NCBI GenBank assembly: GCA_021647145.1
Contig: JAKIVF010000001.1
Location: 1 to 64,000 of the forward strand
Direction of reading: 5' to 3'
Length of the DNA: 64,000 bases
Source: Methylococcaceae bacterium
GTDB taxonomy: Bacteria > Pseudomonadota > Gammaproteobacteria > Methylococcales > Methylomonadaceae
Both the position numbers and the translations under genes were made by a program. The notes under the pieces are model-generated. The model was not told the origin of the DNA, ran no database searches, and saw only the letters and a list, made by a program, of their open reading frames with translations. This document shows positions 25,084 through 35,490 of the stretch, piece by piece. Position 1 is the stretch's first letter; each line of letters opens with the position of its first letter.

Positions 25084-26727
25084 TTAATAGACTGCTTCTT
25101 TAAAGGGAATAATGCCAATACGTTCGACGGTATCTAGAAATATTTCAGCATCATATCGCTGTTTAATATAAACATCCAGAATGGTTGTGATAACGTTAGT
25201 GATTTGATCTTTTGCAACGGCAGGTCCTAGTCTTTTTCCAATGGCAGCTTTATTTTCAGATGAGCCACCTAGTGTAAGTTGGTACCATTCAACCCCTTTT
25301 TTATCGACACCTAAAATACCAATATGTCCCACACTTTGATGTGCGCAACCATTCATACATCCAGACATGTTGATTTTTAAATCACCTACATCGTGAATAT
25401 AGTCCATATCATCTAATGCTTCATTAATTTCTTTGGCAATACTAATCGAGCTAGCATTTGCAAGTGAGCAAAACTCTAAACCAGGGCAGCAAATCATATC
25501 TGTAGCAGTGCCAATATTGGGCGTTGCCAGTGATAACAATTTTAGTTTTTCCCACAGCTCAAATAAGTCAGCTTGTTTTACATCAGCAAGTACTAGATTT
25601 TGTCTATGAGTAGTTCTGATTTCTCCAAAGCTGTATTGGTCGGCTAGTTCAGCAACTGAATCCAGTTGTTCAGATGTAATGTCACCCGGGGGGGTGTCTG
25701 GCGCTTTTAATGATAAATAAACTGCACGGTAACCTGGTGTCTTATGTTTTTCAGTATTATGTTTTACCCATCTTGAAAAATTAGAGTTTTGTTCTTTTTT
25801 TGATTCAAAACTAGTATCCTGACTGGCTTTTTCTTCATAGTTGGGTAAAGCAAAGTGAGCTTGAATATCTTTAATATGCTCATCACTTAACTCCATACCA
25901 TTTTTTATTTGTTGCCATTCAGCTTCAACCCATTCGGTCATTTTTTGTATACCACTTTCTCTAACTAGTATTTTGATTCGAGCTTTGTATTTATTGTCGC
26001 GCCGACCATTGAGATTATATACACGAACAATAGCTTCCAAATACGAGAGTAGGTGTTTTCTTTCCAAAAAGGGCCTGATTACTTTACCAATAACTGGTGT
26101 CCTGCCCAATCCGCCACCGACTAATACTCTAAAGCCCACTTCCCCAGTGCCATTTTTGATTATGTGTAGGCCAATATCGTGAAGTTGAGTTGCAGCTCTG
26201 TCTTGTTCTGATCCACTGACAGCAATTTTAAATTTACGAGGTAGGTAGGCAAATTCAGGGTGCAGGGTAGTCCATTGACGAATAATTTCACAGTAAGGAC
26301 GAGGGTCTTCAATTTCATCAATACACACGCCCGCTAAAGGATCTGTAGTGGTATTTCTTAAACAATTACCGCTGGTTTGAATGGCATGCATTTGAACGCT
26401 AGCTAAATCAGCAAGAATATCAGGTACATTTTTTAATTCAGGCCAATTGAACTGGATGTTCTGACGTGTGGTGATATGGGCGTAGCTTTTATCATATTTT
26501 CTAGCAACATGTGCAAGCATACGGAGTTGTTTTGATGAAAGTAAACCATAGGGTCCCGCGACTCGGAGCATGGGGGCGTGTGTTTGAATGTATAGTCCAT
26601 TCATTAGGCGTAACGCTCGAAATTCATCTTCACCTAATTCACCTTTTAGATAGCGTTCGGTTTGCCCTCTAAATTGGCTGACTCTTTCGTTTAGTATGGT
26701 TTGGTCGTCGTTGTTGTATTGATACAT
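25084..26727 (-). CDS. cysI: Assimilatory sulfite (or nitrite) reductase hemoprotein
   Basis: 547 residues. Two ferredoxin-like substrate domains and two 4Fe-4S/siroheme domains, as in CysI/NirA. The cluster ligands are the C-x5-C of CCPGLEFCSLA (about 420) and the C-x3-C of SGCMNGCAHQ (about 465). ARKYDKSYAHITTRQNIQFNW and RTTHRQNLVLADV are the twin siroheme-facing Arg regions. Reduces sulfite to sulfide in cysteine synthesis, taking electrons from a ferredoxin or flavoprotein subunit. Sequence alone does not cleanly separate sulfite from nitrite reduction, but the DUF934 neighbour favours sulfite. No cysH is adjacent. Divergent from nhaD. Confidence 0.9.
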   Translation of the reverse strand: MYQYNNDDQTILNERVSQFRGQTERYLKGELGEDEFRALRLMNGLYIQTHAPMLRVAGPYGLLSSKQLRMLAHVARKYDKSYAHITTRQNIQFNWPELKNVPDILADLASVQMHAIQTSGNCLRNTTTDPLAGVCIDEIEDPRPYCEIIRQWTTLHPEFAYLPRKFKIAVSGSEQDRAATQLHDIGLHIIKNGTGEVGFRVLVGGGLGRTPVIGKVIRPFLERKHLLSYLEAIVRVYNLNGRRDNKYKARIKILVRESGIQKMTEWVEAEWQQIKNGMELSDEHIKDIQAHFALPNYEEKASQDTSFESKKEQNSNFSRWVKHNTEKHKTPGYRAVYLSLKAPDTPPGDITSEQLDSVAELADQYSFGEIRTTHRQNLVLADVKQADLFELWEKLKLLSLATPNIGTATDMICCPGLEFCSLANASSISIAKEINEALDDMDYIHDVGDLKINMSGCMNGCAHQSVGHIGILGVDKKGVEWYQLTLGGSSENKAAIGKRLGPAVAKDQITNVITTILDVYIKQRYDAEIFLDTVERIGIIPFKEAVY

Positions 26728-26872
26728 TAAATAAAGCTAAGTTAGTTTCAAGCAAATAGTGAGTTCTTTAATCATATACTGAGATTGTTTAAATGACAAA
26801 GAATATTATATGGTGCTATTATTAAGAGTTGATAGTCATAATTATAATGGGTTTTAGAGCGAGGGGGTTATT

Positions 26873-28240
26873 TTGTTACGTTTGTTATTGATTTTTGCCA
26901 GTCTACTATTTTTGCCTGAAATGGCAATGGCTGAAGAGTATAAAGAGGACTTTACTAATTTAGGCCTTACGGGAACAGAGAGAGGGATTTATACGGTTCT
27001 GATTTTTATTATCGCGTACGGTTTTGTTATGGCTGAAGAATTTACGGGTTTGCGTAAGTCCAAACCGGTTATTTTAGCAGCTGGAATAATCTGGGCTCAT
27101 GCCGCTATTTTGGCGAGAGATGCAGGCGTTTCTGTGGAACAATTGCATGAAGCTTTTGAATATAATTTAGCCGAATTTGCCGCTTTGATGTTATTTTTGC
27201 TGGTAGCGATGACTTATATCAATGCCATGGCAGAACGTAATGTATTTGAAGTTTTAAGATCATGGATGATTAGGAAAAAGTTTAGTTATAAGCAGCTTTT
27301 TTGGGTGACTGGAATTATCACCTTCTTTTTATCTGCAGTAGCAGATAATCTGACTTCTGCTTTGCTAGTGGGTGCTGTAGTGATGGCGGTTGGTAAAGGA
27401 AACGATAAATTTGTAGCTATTGGATTGGTAAATCTGGTGGTGGCAGCAAATGCTGGCGGAGCTTTTAGTCCTTTTGGCGATATTACAACTTTGATGGTCT
27501 GGCAAGCAGGGTATGCTGAATTCTTTGACTTTTTTGCGTTATTCATTCCTTCTGTTGTGAATTATGTTGTGCCTGCTGCTTTTATGTATATGGCAATACC
27601 GGATGAGCAACCCGCTGCTACAAAGGAGGATGTTGCTGCTGTGCTAAAGCCTGGTGCAATACAGGTTTGTGTTTTATTTTTGTTAACAATTGTAACCGCA
27701 GTCTGCTTTAAGCAGTTTCTACATTTGCCTCCCTTTATGGGGATGATGGTCGGGTTATCTATATTAATGATTTATGGTTTTAGTATTAACAAACTGTATA
27801 GCGATGAATCATTTGATATTTTTGATAAAGTTCGTGATGCTGAATGGGATACTTTGTTTTTCTTCTTTGGCGTTGTATTTGCTGTAGGTGGTTTAGGTTA
27901 TATTGGCTATCTAGAGCTATTATCAGGTGCAATGTATGAAGGGTTGGGCGATACAACGGCAAATGTATTTGTCGGTATAATCTCAGCTATTGTTGATAAT
28001 ATTCCAGTAATGTTTGCCGTTTTGAATATGAATCTAGATATGGATTTATATCAATGGTTGCTGGCTACATTAACTGCGGGTACTGGTGGTTCTATGCTAT
28101 CAGTTGGGTCTGCTGCAGGGGTCGCGCTAATGGGAACATCTAACCATAAATATACTTTTTTTAGTCATATGAAATGGACTCCGTATATTGCGATAGGGTA
28201 TTTTGCAAGTATTTTTACACATTATTTGATTAATGGATAA
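26873..28240 (+). CDS. nhaD: Na+/H+ antiporter NhaD
   Basis: Inner-membrane ion transporter (455 residues) that extrudes Na+ (and Li+) for protons, typical of marine and haloalkaline bacteria. Signal-like first helix (MLRLLLIFASLLFLPEMAMA), then about 12 helices. Conserved IT-superfamily elements: VAANAGGAFSPFGDITTLMVW, DNLTSALLVGAVV, and IVDNIPVMFAVLNM, with GSAAGVALMG at the end. Starts at TTG 26873 behind GAGGGGG; no ATG is available nearby. Alone and divergent from cysI. Confidence 0.93.
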   Translation: MLRLLLIFASLLFLPEMAMAEEYKEDFTNLGLTGTERGIYTVLIFIIAYGFVMAEEFTGLRKSKPVILAAGIIWAHAAILARDAGVSVEQLHEAFEYNLAEFAALMLFLLVAMTYINAMAERNVFEVLRSWMIRKKFSYKQLFWVTGIITFFLSAVADNLTSALLVGAVVMAVGKGNDKFVAIGLVNLVVAANAGGAFSPFGDITTLMVWQAGYAEFFDFFALFIPSVVNYVVPAAFMYMAIPDEQPAATKEDVAAVLKPGAIQVCVLFLLTIVTAVCFKQFLHLPPFMGMMVGLSILMIYGFSINKLYSDESFDIFDKVRDAEWDTLFFFFGVVFAVGGLGYIGYLELLSGAMYEGLGDTTANVFVGIISAIVDNIPVMFAVLNMNLDMDLYQWLLATLTAGTGGSMLSVGSAAGVALMGTSNHKYTFFSHMKWTPYIAIGYFASIFTHYLING

Positions 28241-28518
28241 AATAATTATTGTAAGAGCTTTGTGGGTATCTGCTGAGCCGGATATTTTTTAAAGCTTTAT
28301 AAAATATAAATTAAATTGCATCTTTTTGGCTTAATGTTATATCGTAAGTTGGGAAGGTGCTTTTTTATGTATTAAATAGAGATCCAAAAACATTGGTGGT
28401 GTATATAAATCAGGCTCTGGGGGGGGTTAAAAAAATCAATATGTCTGAATTAATTAACTACACTAATATTAAACTTGTCTACACACACAATAGCTAAATT
28501 GATTCAGGGTCGCTATCT

Positions 28519-30066
28519 TTATTTAAGCTTGAAGAGTTTTCCTGTCCAGGCAATAAGAAATAGTACGGGGATACCCATTAAGGCAGTAACGACAAAAAAA
28601 CGTGAATAGCCTATAGTATCAACAAATGTTCCTGAATATCCCCCTAAAATCTTAGGAAACAATGTCATTAGTGAGCTAAAAATAGCATATTGTACAGCGG
28701 TAAATGAAATATTTGTTAAGCTTGATAAGAATGCAATAAAGGCTGCGCTTGCGAGACCTGCGGATAAATTATCTGCTGAAATAACAATGATTAGCATCAT
28801 CATGTCGTGGCCTGATTCAGCCAGTACCATAAATAGTAAGTTGGTTAAAGCTGATAGTAATGCTCCTAAGAAAAGAATTCGCATAATACCATACCTGACA
28901 GCAAGTATGCCACCAAGAAAACCACCTGCAATAGTCATTAATAAGCCAAAGCTTTTGACCACACCAGCAATTTCAGGTTTAGTAAACCCAAGATCTTGAT
29001 AAAAGACATTGGAGATAACGCCCAATAAAATATCTGAAATACGGTAAAGGCCGATTAACGCTAAGAGTATCCAAGCTAAGGACCAGCCAAATCGATGAAA
29101 AAAATCTTTTATGGGCTCAAGATAAGTTTGTTCAATGATTTGTTGTTGGGCAAGACCTGATTGGATCACAAGCTTAGCTATTATTGCCGCAATTAATAGA
29201 GCAAAAGCCAAGCGGCATAGCTCAATTAGGAAAGATGCTAATGGTTTATTGGCAAGTAGAGTAGATAAAGGTTTAATGCTTAAATGTGCAAAGCTAGAGC
29301 TGAAATAAAAACATGCAATAAAACCACTAACAGATAATATAAATAATAATAGGAAGCCTAAATTTTTTTGTTGACTAGGCGTGCTGGAATTTGAATTTTG
29401 CGGGCTAGGCTCAGCAATAACCAATGTAGTAATAATTCCTGTTAACATAATGCTGGCCATTACGAAGTAGGTCCACTGCCACGCTTGATAATTGTAGTTC
29501 TGCATTGTTGAGCCAAAATAGTTAGCTAAAAATAAGGCGCCAGCACCAGCGAGAATCATTCCAATACGATAACCTGCAATATAGCTTGATGATATTAATG
29601 TTTGCAAATCGCTATCCGCTGATTCGATTCGATATGCGTCAATAACGATGTCTTGAGTTGCAGATGAAAAACCTAAAAATACAGCTGCCCATGCCATTAA
29701 GTTAAGTGAGTCGACAGCTGGGTCAATTAATGCCATTGCACTGATTGCCAGCATGATCATAAATTGTGAAAAGAATAACCACGCACGCCTTTTTCCGAGA
29801 ATTTTGGTCAAAAAAGGCAAGGGTAATTGGTCGATGAGTGGCGCCCAGACAAATTTGAAGGAATAACCTAGTGCAGCCCAGCTAAAATAGGTGACGGCTC
29901 CTCGTTCAACACCAGCCTCTCTTAACCAGAGGCTGAGAGATGAAAAAATCAATAATAAAGGGATGCCTGCAGAAATTCCTAGAAACAACATAGTCAACAC
30001 TCGAGGGTGGGTGAATGTACTTATAGTTTCTTGCCAGCTTTTGTTAGGAGTTTCTCGGTTCATCAT
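28519..30066 (-). CDS. ampG: AmpG-like muropeptide MFS permease
   Basis: Imports GlcNAc-anhydroMurNAc peptides for cell-wall recycling. 515 residues (E. coli AmpG 491), about 12-14 helices. The opening PRVLTMLFLGISAGIPLLLIFSSLSLWL and YSFKFVWAPLIDQLPLPFLTKILGKRRAW blocks, then SATQDIVIDAYRIE and SYIAGYRIGMILAGAGAL, are typical of AmpG (each seen as separate conserved loops). The start ATG overlaps the stop of xthA by 4 bases, so the two are co-transcribed, with xthA first. Confidence 0.88.
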   Translation of the reverse strand: MMNRETPNKSWQETISTFTHPRVLTMLFLGISAGIPLLLIFSSLSLWLREAGVERGAVTYFSWAALGYSFKFVWAPLIDQLPLPFLTKILGKRRAWLFFSQFMIMLAISAMALIDPAVDSLNLMAWAAVFLGFSSATQDIVIDAYRIESADSDLQTLISSSYIAGYRIGMILAGAGALFLANYFGSTMQNYNYQAWQWTYFVMASIMLTGIITTLVIAEPSPQNSNSSTPSQQKNLGFLLLFILSVSGFIACFYFSSSFAHLSIKPLSTLLANKPLASFLIELCRLAFALLIAAIIAKLVIQSGLAQQQIIEQTYLEPIKDFFHRFGWSLAWILLALIGLYRISDILLGVISNVFYQDLGFTKPEIAGVVKSFGLLMTIAGGFLGGILAVRYGIMRILFLGALLSALTNLLFMVLAESGHDMMMLIIVISADNLSAGLASAAFIAFLSSLTNISFTAVQYAIFSSLMTLFPKILGGYSGTFVDTIGYSRFFVVTALMGIPVLFLIAWTGKLFKLK

Positions 30067-30842
30067 GAAGGCATGGTGTAATTATAATCAATAATTAATG
30101 GAGCATGATCAGAAAAACGTTTGTTTTTATAGATTTCTGTAGCTAAGACTTTGCCTCTTAAATTAGGTGATAAAATTTGATAATCAATACGCCATCCAAC
30201 GTTATTAGCCCAAGCTTGTCCGCGGTTTGACCACCAGGTATATTGATGTTCTTCTTGCGCAATCTCACGAAAAGCATCGACAAAATCCATTTCATGAAAT
30301 AATTTATCTAACCAGGCGCGTTCCGCAGGTAAAAAGCCAGAATTTTTTTGGTTACCTTTCCAATTTCGAATATCTTCATTTTTATGAGCAATATTCCAGT
30401 CCCCGCAAATAATATAGTCACGTCCTGATTCTTTCATTTGTATTAATTTTTCCATCATATGGTCCATGCAGCGGTATTTGACTTGCTGGCGCTCCTCTTT
30501 TGCTGAACCAGAAGGCATATATAGCGATATAACGCTTAAATTTGCAAACTTAGCTTCAATATACCGGCCTTCACTATCAAACTCATTATTGCCCATTCCC
30601 ATAATAATTTCGTCAGGTTTTTTTCGACAATATAACGCAACCCCACTATAACCTTTTTTTTCTGCATCATGATAAGAACAATGATAGTTTTTAGGCCAAA
30701 ATGCTTCCGCGATGAGTTGCTCTGCTTGGGCTTTAGTTTCCTGAATGCAAATAACATCAGCATCTTGTTTTTCTAACCAAGTAAAAAAGCCTTTACGTTC
30801 AGCAGATCTTATACCGTTTGTATTGAGTGAAATTATGCGCAT
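30063..30842 (-). CDS. xthA: Exodeoxyribonuclease III
   Basis: AP endonuclease and 3'-5' exonuclease of base-excision repair. 259 residues (E. coli 268). The endonuclease/exonuclease/phosphatase fold shows Asn in SLNTNGIRSA, catalytic Glu in ICIQETKAQ, GYSGVALYCRK, CGDWNIAH (Asp/Asn pair), WRIDYQILS and the His of SDHAPLIIDY. The start ATG is at 30842, divergent from rpmE. It overlaps the downstream ampG-like gene by ATGA. Confidence 0.95.
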   Translation of the reverse strand: MRIISLNTNGIRSAERKGFFTWLEKQDADVICIQETKAQAEQLIAEAFWPKNYHCSYHDAEKKGYSGVALYCRKKPDEIIMGMGNNEFDSEGRYIEAKFANLSVISLYMPSGSAKEERQQVKYRCMDHMMEKLIQMKESGRDYIICGDWNIAHKNEDIRNWKGNQKNSGFLPAERAWLDKLFHEMDFVDAFREIAQEEHQYTWWSNRGQAWANNVGWRIDYQILSPNLRGKVLATEIYKNKRFSDHAPLIIDYNYTMPS

Positions 30843-30855
30843 AATAAAATGAATG

Positions 30856-30884
30856 TTGCAGAATTAGTGAGTAAATCGTATTAT
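30856..30884 (+). promoter_or_regulatory. Predicted sigma70 promoter of rpmE
   Basis: TTGCAG (30856-30861), a 17-base spacer and TATTAT (30879-30884) sit about 50 bases before the rpmE start. The -10 box matches consensus at 5 of 6 positions. The leader then contains CCCTTTTGGG, a tiny inverted repeat that could take part in L31 autoregulation; that is speculation. Confidence 0.5.
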
Positions 30885-30934
30885 ACTCAGTTCTCTTTTA
30901 AGTATGTAGCCCTTTTGGGTAATGTGGAAGTAAA

Positions 30935-31135
30935 ATGAAACCAGAAATTCATCCAGAATATAAACAGATTACTGTAACATGTGGTTGTGGTAATAAATTT
31001 GAAACAGGCTCAGTATTAACTGAAGATTTGCATGTGGAAGTGTGCTCTTCGTGCCACCCTTTTTATACTGGAAAACAAAGAGTTGTTGATACCGCTGGGC
31101 GTGTAGATAAATTTCGCAAGAGATTCGGTAAATAA
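30935..31135 (+). CDS. rpmE: Ribosomal protein L31 (zinc-binding form)
   Basis: 66-residue large-subunit protein. [19 protein letters not shown] opens as in E. coli L31. Cys16, Cys18, Cys37 and Cys40 (CGC … CSSC) form the zinc site, so this is the C-plus paralogue. [20 protein letters not shown] completes the signature. 56 bases upstream of gltA in the same direction. Confidence 0.96.
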   Translation: MKPEIHPEYKQITVTCGCGNKFETGSVLTEDLHVEVCSSCHPFYTGKQRVVDTAGRVDKFRKRFGK

Positions 31136-31191
31136 GTTGTTTTTATTTTTTTCTTGTGGATCGTTGATTAGTAGAAAAAGGTTCTAGATTT

Positions 31192-32499
31192 ATGGCTAAA
31201 GATACAGTAACAATAAGGAATAATACTAATGGGAAAGAGGCAGATTTTTCTTTATTGAGAGGTACGGCTGGAACACCTGCAGTAGATATAGGTTCTTTGC
31301 ATAAAGAGCTGGGCGCTTTTACTTTTGATCCTGGCTTTATGTCTACGGCAAGCTGCAAAAGTGCTATTACCTATATTGACGGCGAGAATGGTATTTTGCT
31401 TTACCGAGGATATCCTATTGAGCAGTTAGCAAAAAATAGTACCTTTTTAGAAGTCGCTTATTTATTAATGAATGGGGAGCTTCCTAGCGAAGTTGAATTA
31501 TCCTCCTTTAAAGGTGAAATTAGGCAACATTCAATGATACATGAAGCATTAAGAGTTTTTTTTAATGGCTTTCATTATGATGCTCACCCAATGTCTATGA
31601 TGGTAGGGGTGATGGGTTCATTATCTGCTTTTTATCATAGTGAACTTAATATGAATGACCCTGAACATAGGCGTATTTCAGCCATGCGAATGCTTGCAAA
31701 GGTTCCGACCATAGCGGCAGCAAGCCATCGACATTCGGTTGGTTGGCCATTTATCTATCCTCGATTAGACTTGGGGTATTGTGAAAACTTCATGAATATG
31801 ATGTTTTCTTTACCAGGACAGCAATATATTGATGAAAATAATTATATAGACCCCATAGCTGTTAAAGCTTTAAATTTATTATTTATTTTACATGCTGATC
31901 ACGAGCAAAATGCGAGTACTTCAACAGTAAGATTAGCGAGTAGTACAGGGGCTAATCCGTATGCGTGTATGGCGGCAGGAATAGCAGCATTATGGGGGCC
32001 AGCACATGGTGGAGCAAATGAAGCTGTGTTAAGCATGTTGGCGGAAATTGGAACAGTCGACCGAATCCCTTTGTACATTGAAAAAGCTAAAGATAAAAAT
32101 GACCCTTTTAGACTCATGGGTTTTGGGCACAGGGTATATAAGAACTTTGACCCAAGAGCAACAATTACACGTGATACTTGTTATGAAGTATTAGAAAAGT
32201 TTCCAAGTGATGATCCCCTATTTGAGTTAGCTTTGGCTTTAGAAGAATTTGCACTGAAAGATGAATACTTTATTGAGAAAAAGCTTTATCCTAATGTAGA
32301 TTTTTATTCAGGTATTATTTATAAAGCTTTAAAAATACCAGAAGATATGTTCACCGTTATGTTTGTGATCGCACGAACTGCGGGTTGGGTTTCTCATTGG
32401 CTGGAAATGATGGCTGAACCTGGACAGCGTATTGGTCGACCGAGACAAATTTATACAGGTTATGACACCCGTAACTATGTAGATTTAACTGATAGATAA
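31192..32499 (+). CDS. gltA: Citrate synthase (type II, hexameric)
   Basis: Condenses oxaloacetate and acetyl-CoA, entry to the TCA cycle. 435 residues (E. coli 427). The catalytic residues are visible: His in [18 protein letters not shown], His in [10 protein letters not shown] with [15 protein letters not shown], and Asp in [10 protein letters not shown]. The N-terminal beta-rich segment (about 1-60) is that of NADH-sensitive proteobacterial enzymes. [12 protein letters not shown] closes the family. An inverted repeat follows before the convergent mrcA. Confidence 0.97.
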   Translation: MAKDTVTIRNNTNGKEADFSLLRGTAGTPAVDIGSLHKELGAFTFDPGFMSTASCKSAITYIDGENGILLYRGYPIEQLAKNSTFLEVAYLLMNGELPSEVELSSFKGEIRQHSMIHEALRVFFNGFHYDAHPMSMMVGVMGSLSAFYHSELNMNDPEHRRISAMRMLAKVPTIAAASHRHSVGWPFIYPRLDLGYCENFMNMMFSLPGQQYIDENNYIDPIAVKALNLLFILHADHEQNASTSTVRLASSTGANPYACMAAGIAALWGPAHGGANEAVLSMLAEIGTVDRIPLYIEKAKDKNDPFRLMGFGHRVYKNFDPRATITRDTCYEVLEKFPSDDPLFELALALEEFALKDEYFIEKKLYPNVDFYSGIIYKALKIPEDMFTVMFVIARTAGWVSHWLEMMAEPGQRIGRPRQIYTGYDTRNYVDLTDR

Positions 32500-32513
32500 A
32501 AATTACCTAGAGT

Positions 32514-32577
32514 AATTGTTCTAACAATTTTAGCATTAAAGTAGGCTAAAAAAAATATGTAAGCTGTTAGAATAATT
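32514..32577. terminator. Nested inverted repeats between convergent gltA and mrcA
   Basis: Outer arms aattgttctaaca (32514-32526) and tgttagaataatt (32565-32577) match at 12 of 13 positions. Inside, ttttagc (32528-32534) pairs with gctaaaa (32545-32551). This is the only structured feature in the 115-base gap between the two stops and is likely to end one or both transcripts. A run of A follows the inner stem on the plus strand, i.e. it lacks the usual T-run there. Confidence 0.45.
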
Positions 32578-32614
32578 GTGCTTAGGCCTTGTATCTTTTT
32601 GTTTGTTTATTATT

Positions 32615-35005
32615 TTAAAATAAGCTTTCTTCCTCTTCTCCTCCTGCATCATTGTTCTCTTCTTCGTTATTTCCTTCATAACTATTTATTTCATCTTGCT
32701 GGAATGAGAATTCTGTTGGTACTGTCTCATCTAAGAAGAATTCCCAAATACCAATAGAAGAATCTGTTTGAGCTAGTAGTCCTGTTTTAGGGTCAATGAA
32801 AGCTTTAGATATTCCTTTTGGAGCTAATAGGTCATGTTCAGGTTTGTTTTTTAAAGCAGCTTGCATAAAGTCTATCCAGATAGGGAGTGCTGCCTTCCCC
32901 CCTGTTTCACGTCGGCCTAGTGGAGTCGCGGCATCAAAACCTAGCCAGGCAGTTGCTGAAATACCTGCGCTAAAACCATTAAACCAAGTGTCTCTTTGTT
33001 CGTTAGTTGTACCTGTTTTTCCTGCGAGATCATTTCGGTTTAAGACTTTAGCGCGAGTAGCTGTTCCTCTTTGAACAACATCTCGTAATAAAGAGTTCAT
33101 AAGAAAATTAATTTGCGGGGAAATAATTCGAGGAGCAACATGTGGCTCTCCAATATTTTTTTCTTGGCATAAAGGGCAGGCAGTTTTAGGTTCAGCTTGA
33201 AATATAATATTGCCTTTATTGTCCTCTATTCGGTCAATAAGATAGGGTTTAACTAAAAAACCCCCGTTTTCGAATACAGAGAACATGGTCGCCATTTGTA
33301 GTGGAGTTGCATATCCACTGCCAAGAGCTAAGGAAAGACTGTTTGGTAGTTGGTTTTTAGAAAAGCCAAAGCGTAGCGCAGTTTTGGTTACTTCTTTAAT
33401 GCCAAGGTCTCTCAATAGGCGAATTGAAACAAGATTTCTTGATTTTCGTAAGGCTGTTCTTAGGGGGGTCATACCAAAGAATTTTTTACTGTAATTCTCA
33501 GGTCTCCATTCTCCTTCTTGTAAAGGGTCGTCAACCACAATCGGTGCATCATTTATTAAGCTTGCTGTTGTAAATCCTTGTTCTAGAGCAGTGGTATAGA
33601 TAATAGGCTTAAAACCAGATCCAGGCTGGCGTTTTGCTTGTGTAGCACGGTTGTATTTATTATTGAAAAAGTCAAACCCACCCGTTAACGCTAAGATAGC
33701 ACCATTAGTAGAATTAAGGGCGACAAATGCAGCTTCAACTTTCGGTATTTGTGATAACTCCCAAGTCTTATCGAATCTTTGTCTAACTTGAATTAAATCA
33801 TTTAAGTTTAAAATATCTGTAATGGATTTTAAATTTGGCCCTAGTAAGTCTTGTGTTTTAAATTCTTTTGCCCACCGTATATTATTAAAGGGCAATTCTA
33901 TTAAGGTGTTATCTTTGAGTTTAGCAATAGCAATATCTTTTTCTATTTTTATAATCTGGGCTGATTGTGTATCTCCAATAGTAGAAAAATCTGATGTATT
34001 GAATTCTTGCTTGTTCTTGTGTGGTAGGGAGTGATAGCCGTGTCTTTGATCATAGCTATGTAAAGCTGATCTTACTGCTCTTATAGCAGTTAATTGTAAA
34101 GAGCTATTAATCGTAGTAAAAACCTTCATTCCATTTGTGTATACCTCTTCTCTTCCGAAGTTCTCAAAAATTTCTTTCCGAGCCATTTCTGAAATATAAG
34201 GTGCAAGAGATTTTGATGTTGTCGAATGAATTGAAGAAGAAATGGGTTGATTTATAGCATGATCAAAATCTTGTTGTTTAATGTAATTGAGTTCAAGCAT
34301 ACGACGTAAAACATAATTTCTGCGTTGTAAAGCTCTTTCAGGGTTTGTTATAGGGTTGTAAATAGAAGGTGCTTTGGGTAGACCGGCAAGCATAGCTTGT
34401 TGTGAAAGGTCTAGCTCAGATAAATCCTTGCCATAATATGTTGAAGAGGCAGCGGCTATTCCATAAGCACGATGTCCTAAAAAAATCTTGTTTAAATAGA
34501 GTTCCAGAATTTTGTTTTTTGAATATTTCTTTTCTATTTTTAGGGCTAAGATTATTTCCTTAATTTTTCGTAAGTAGGTCTTTTCCCTGCTTAGTAGGAA
34601 ATTTCGGGTAACTTGCATTGTTATTGTGCTGCCGCCTTGTTTTTTCTTGCCAGTTAGGATCAACTGAATAGCTGCACGTATTAACCCTTTATAATCAACA
34701 CCTGGGTGGGAATAGAAATTACCATCCTCTGCTGCAAGAAAGGCATTAATTAATTGCTGAGGGACATCATCAATAGTGATAGGAATTCTTTTTTTTTCTC
34801 CAAATTGTGCTAATAAAACCTCATCACTACTATAAATCTTTAAGGGTACTTTATATTCAATTGCTTTGAGTTGTTCAATGTCAGGGAGTTCATCTTGTAA
34901 CTTATTAAAAAAATAAACCCCAACTACTGCTATACAAAGAGAAGCCGTGGTGAAAAGGAAAAAAGTCCACTTTAAAACCTTAAACAAAAAATGATAAATA
35001 GTCAC
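32615..35005 (-). CDS. mrcA: Penicillin-binding protein 1A (bifunctional)
   Basis: Polymerises and cross-links peptidoglycan. 796 residues (E. coli PBP1A 850). Cytoplasmic start and membrane anchor (about 10-32), GT51 transglycosylase (about 55-230) with catalytic Glu in FLAAEDGNFYSHPG and the QGGSTITMQVTRNFLL and KILELYLNKIFLGHRAYG blocks, an OB-like insert, and a transpeptidase (about 400-740) with SxxK in RQPGSGFKPIIY, SRN and KTGTTNEQRDTWF. The C-terminal 30 residues are strikingly acidic (Glu/Asn runs). Divergent from pilM, as in enterobacteria and pseudomonads. Confidence 0.96.
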   Translation of the reverse strand: MTIYHFLFKVLKWTFFLFTTASLCIAVVGVYFFNKLQDELPDIEQLKAIEYKVPLKIYSSDEVLLAQFGEKKRIPITIDDVPQQLINAFLAAEDGNFYSHPGVDYKGLIRAAIQLILTGKKKQGGSTITMQVTRNFLLSREKTYLRKIKEIILALKIEKKYSKNKILELYLNKIFLGHRAYGIAAASSTYYGKDLSELDLSQQAMLAGLPKAPSIYNPITNPERALQRRNYVLRRMLELNYIKQQDFDHAINQPISSSIHSTTSKSLAPYISEMARKEIFENFGREEVYTNGMKVFTTINSSLQLTAIRAVRSALHSYDQRHGYHSLPHKNKQEFNTSDFSTIGDTQSAQIIKIEKDIAIAKLKDNTLIELPFNNIRWAKEFKTQDLLGPNLKSITDILNLNDLIQVRQRFDKTWELSQIPKVEAAFVALNSTNGAILALTGGFDFFNNKYNRATQAKRQPGSGFKPIIYTTALEQGFTTASLINDAPIVVDDPLQEGEWRPENYSKKFFGMTPLRTALRKSRNLVSIRLLRDLGIKEVTKTALRFGFSKNQLPNSLSLALGSGYATPLQMATMFSVFENGGFLVKPYLIDRIEDNKGNIIFQAEPKTACPLCQEKNIGEPHVAPRIISPQINFLMNSLLRDVVQRGTATRAKVLNRNDLAGKTGTTNEQRDTWFNGFSAGISATAWLGFDAATPLGRRETGGKAALPIWIDFMQAALKNKPEHDLLAPKGISKAFIDPKTGLLAQTDSSIGIWEFFLDETVPTEFSFQQDEINSYEGNNEEENNDAGGEEEESLF

Positions 35006-35490
35006 AATGATTTATTGGAAAGAGAAGAAAAAACTTTAAAAAGATCTCTTTTATAAATAAATGATTTGAAAGGCATTAGATAAATTGGTTGTGTCTAAAA
35101 ATGGTTAGATTGTACTTCATTATAGTAGCTATTGATAGGGACGCGTTGTTTAATAAAAAATAGAGTTATAGGCTACTTTTAAATAATTTGGGAAAAATAA
35201 AAACACCGCCCTTAATGCCATTTTTTTTCACTATATCTATTTAATAACCTTTTTTTAATGGCTAAGTTATAAACTAATTAAAATAATATTATTATATTAA
35301 GTAATTGAAATATAAATATATTTGTTTTAATTTCGGGTAAATTTTGTTCATTTAATGTAAAAATTTAAAAGACTACTATACTTTGGAACTAAAGTAACTT
35401 TGATTGTTATAAATTAATTAAATTGACATTAAAAAACGTGATGCAAGTAAATAGTTATTTAAGTTTTTATATTATTAAAAGGGTTCATCA
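35006..35490. other. AT-rich divergent promoter region mrcA / pilM, 485 bp
   Basis: No coding frame or RNA gene is visible. It is very AT-rich, with several poly-A/T tracts. A TTGACA box lies at 35423-35428, but no good -10 box at 16-18 bases is found downstream of it. TATACT at 35377-35382 is a possible -10 box without a clear -35. It must carry the promoters of mrcA and the pil operon; the length suggests regulation. Confidence 0.5.

Noticed and set aside
26728..26872. Na+ riboswitch or similar upstream of nhaD
   Set aside because: The leader is short and AT-rich with no conserved helical core that I can identify.
35006..35490. Possible coding region in the mrcA/pilM gap
   Set aside because: All frames are short and rich in Asn, Lys and Ile with no ribosome site; AT-rich composition explains them.
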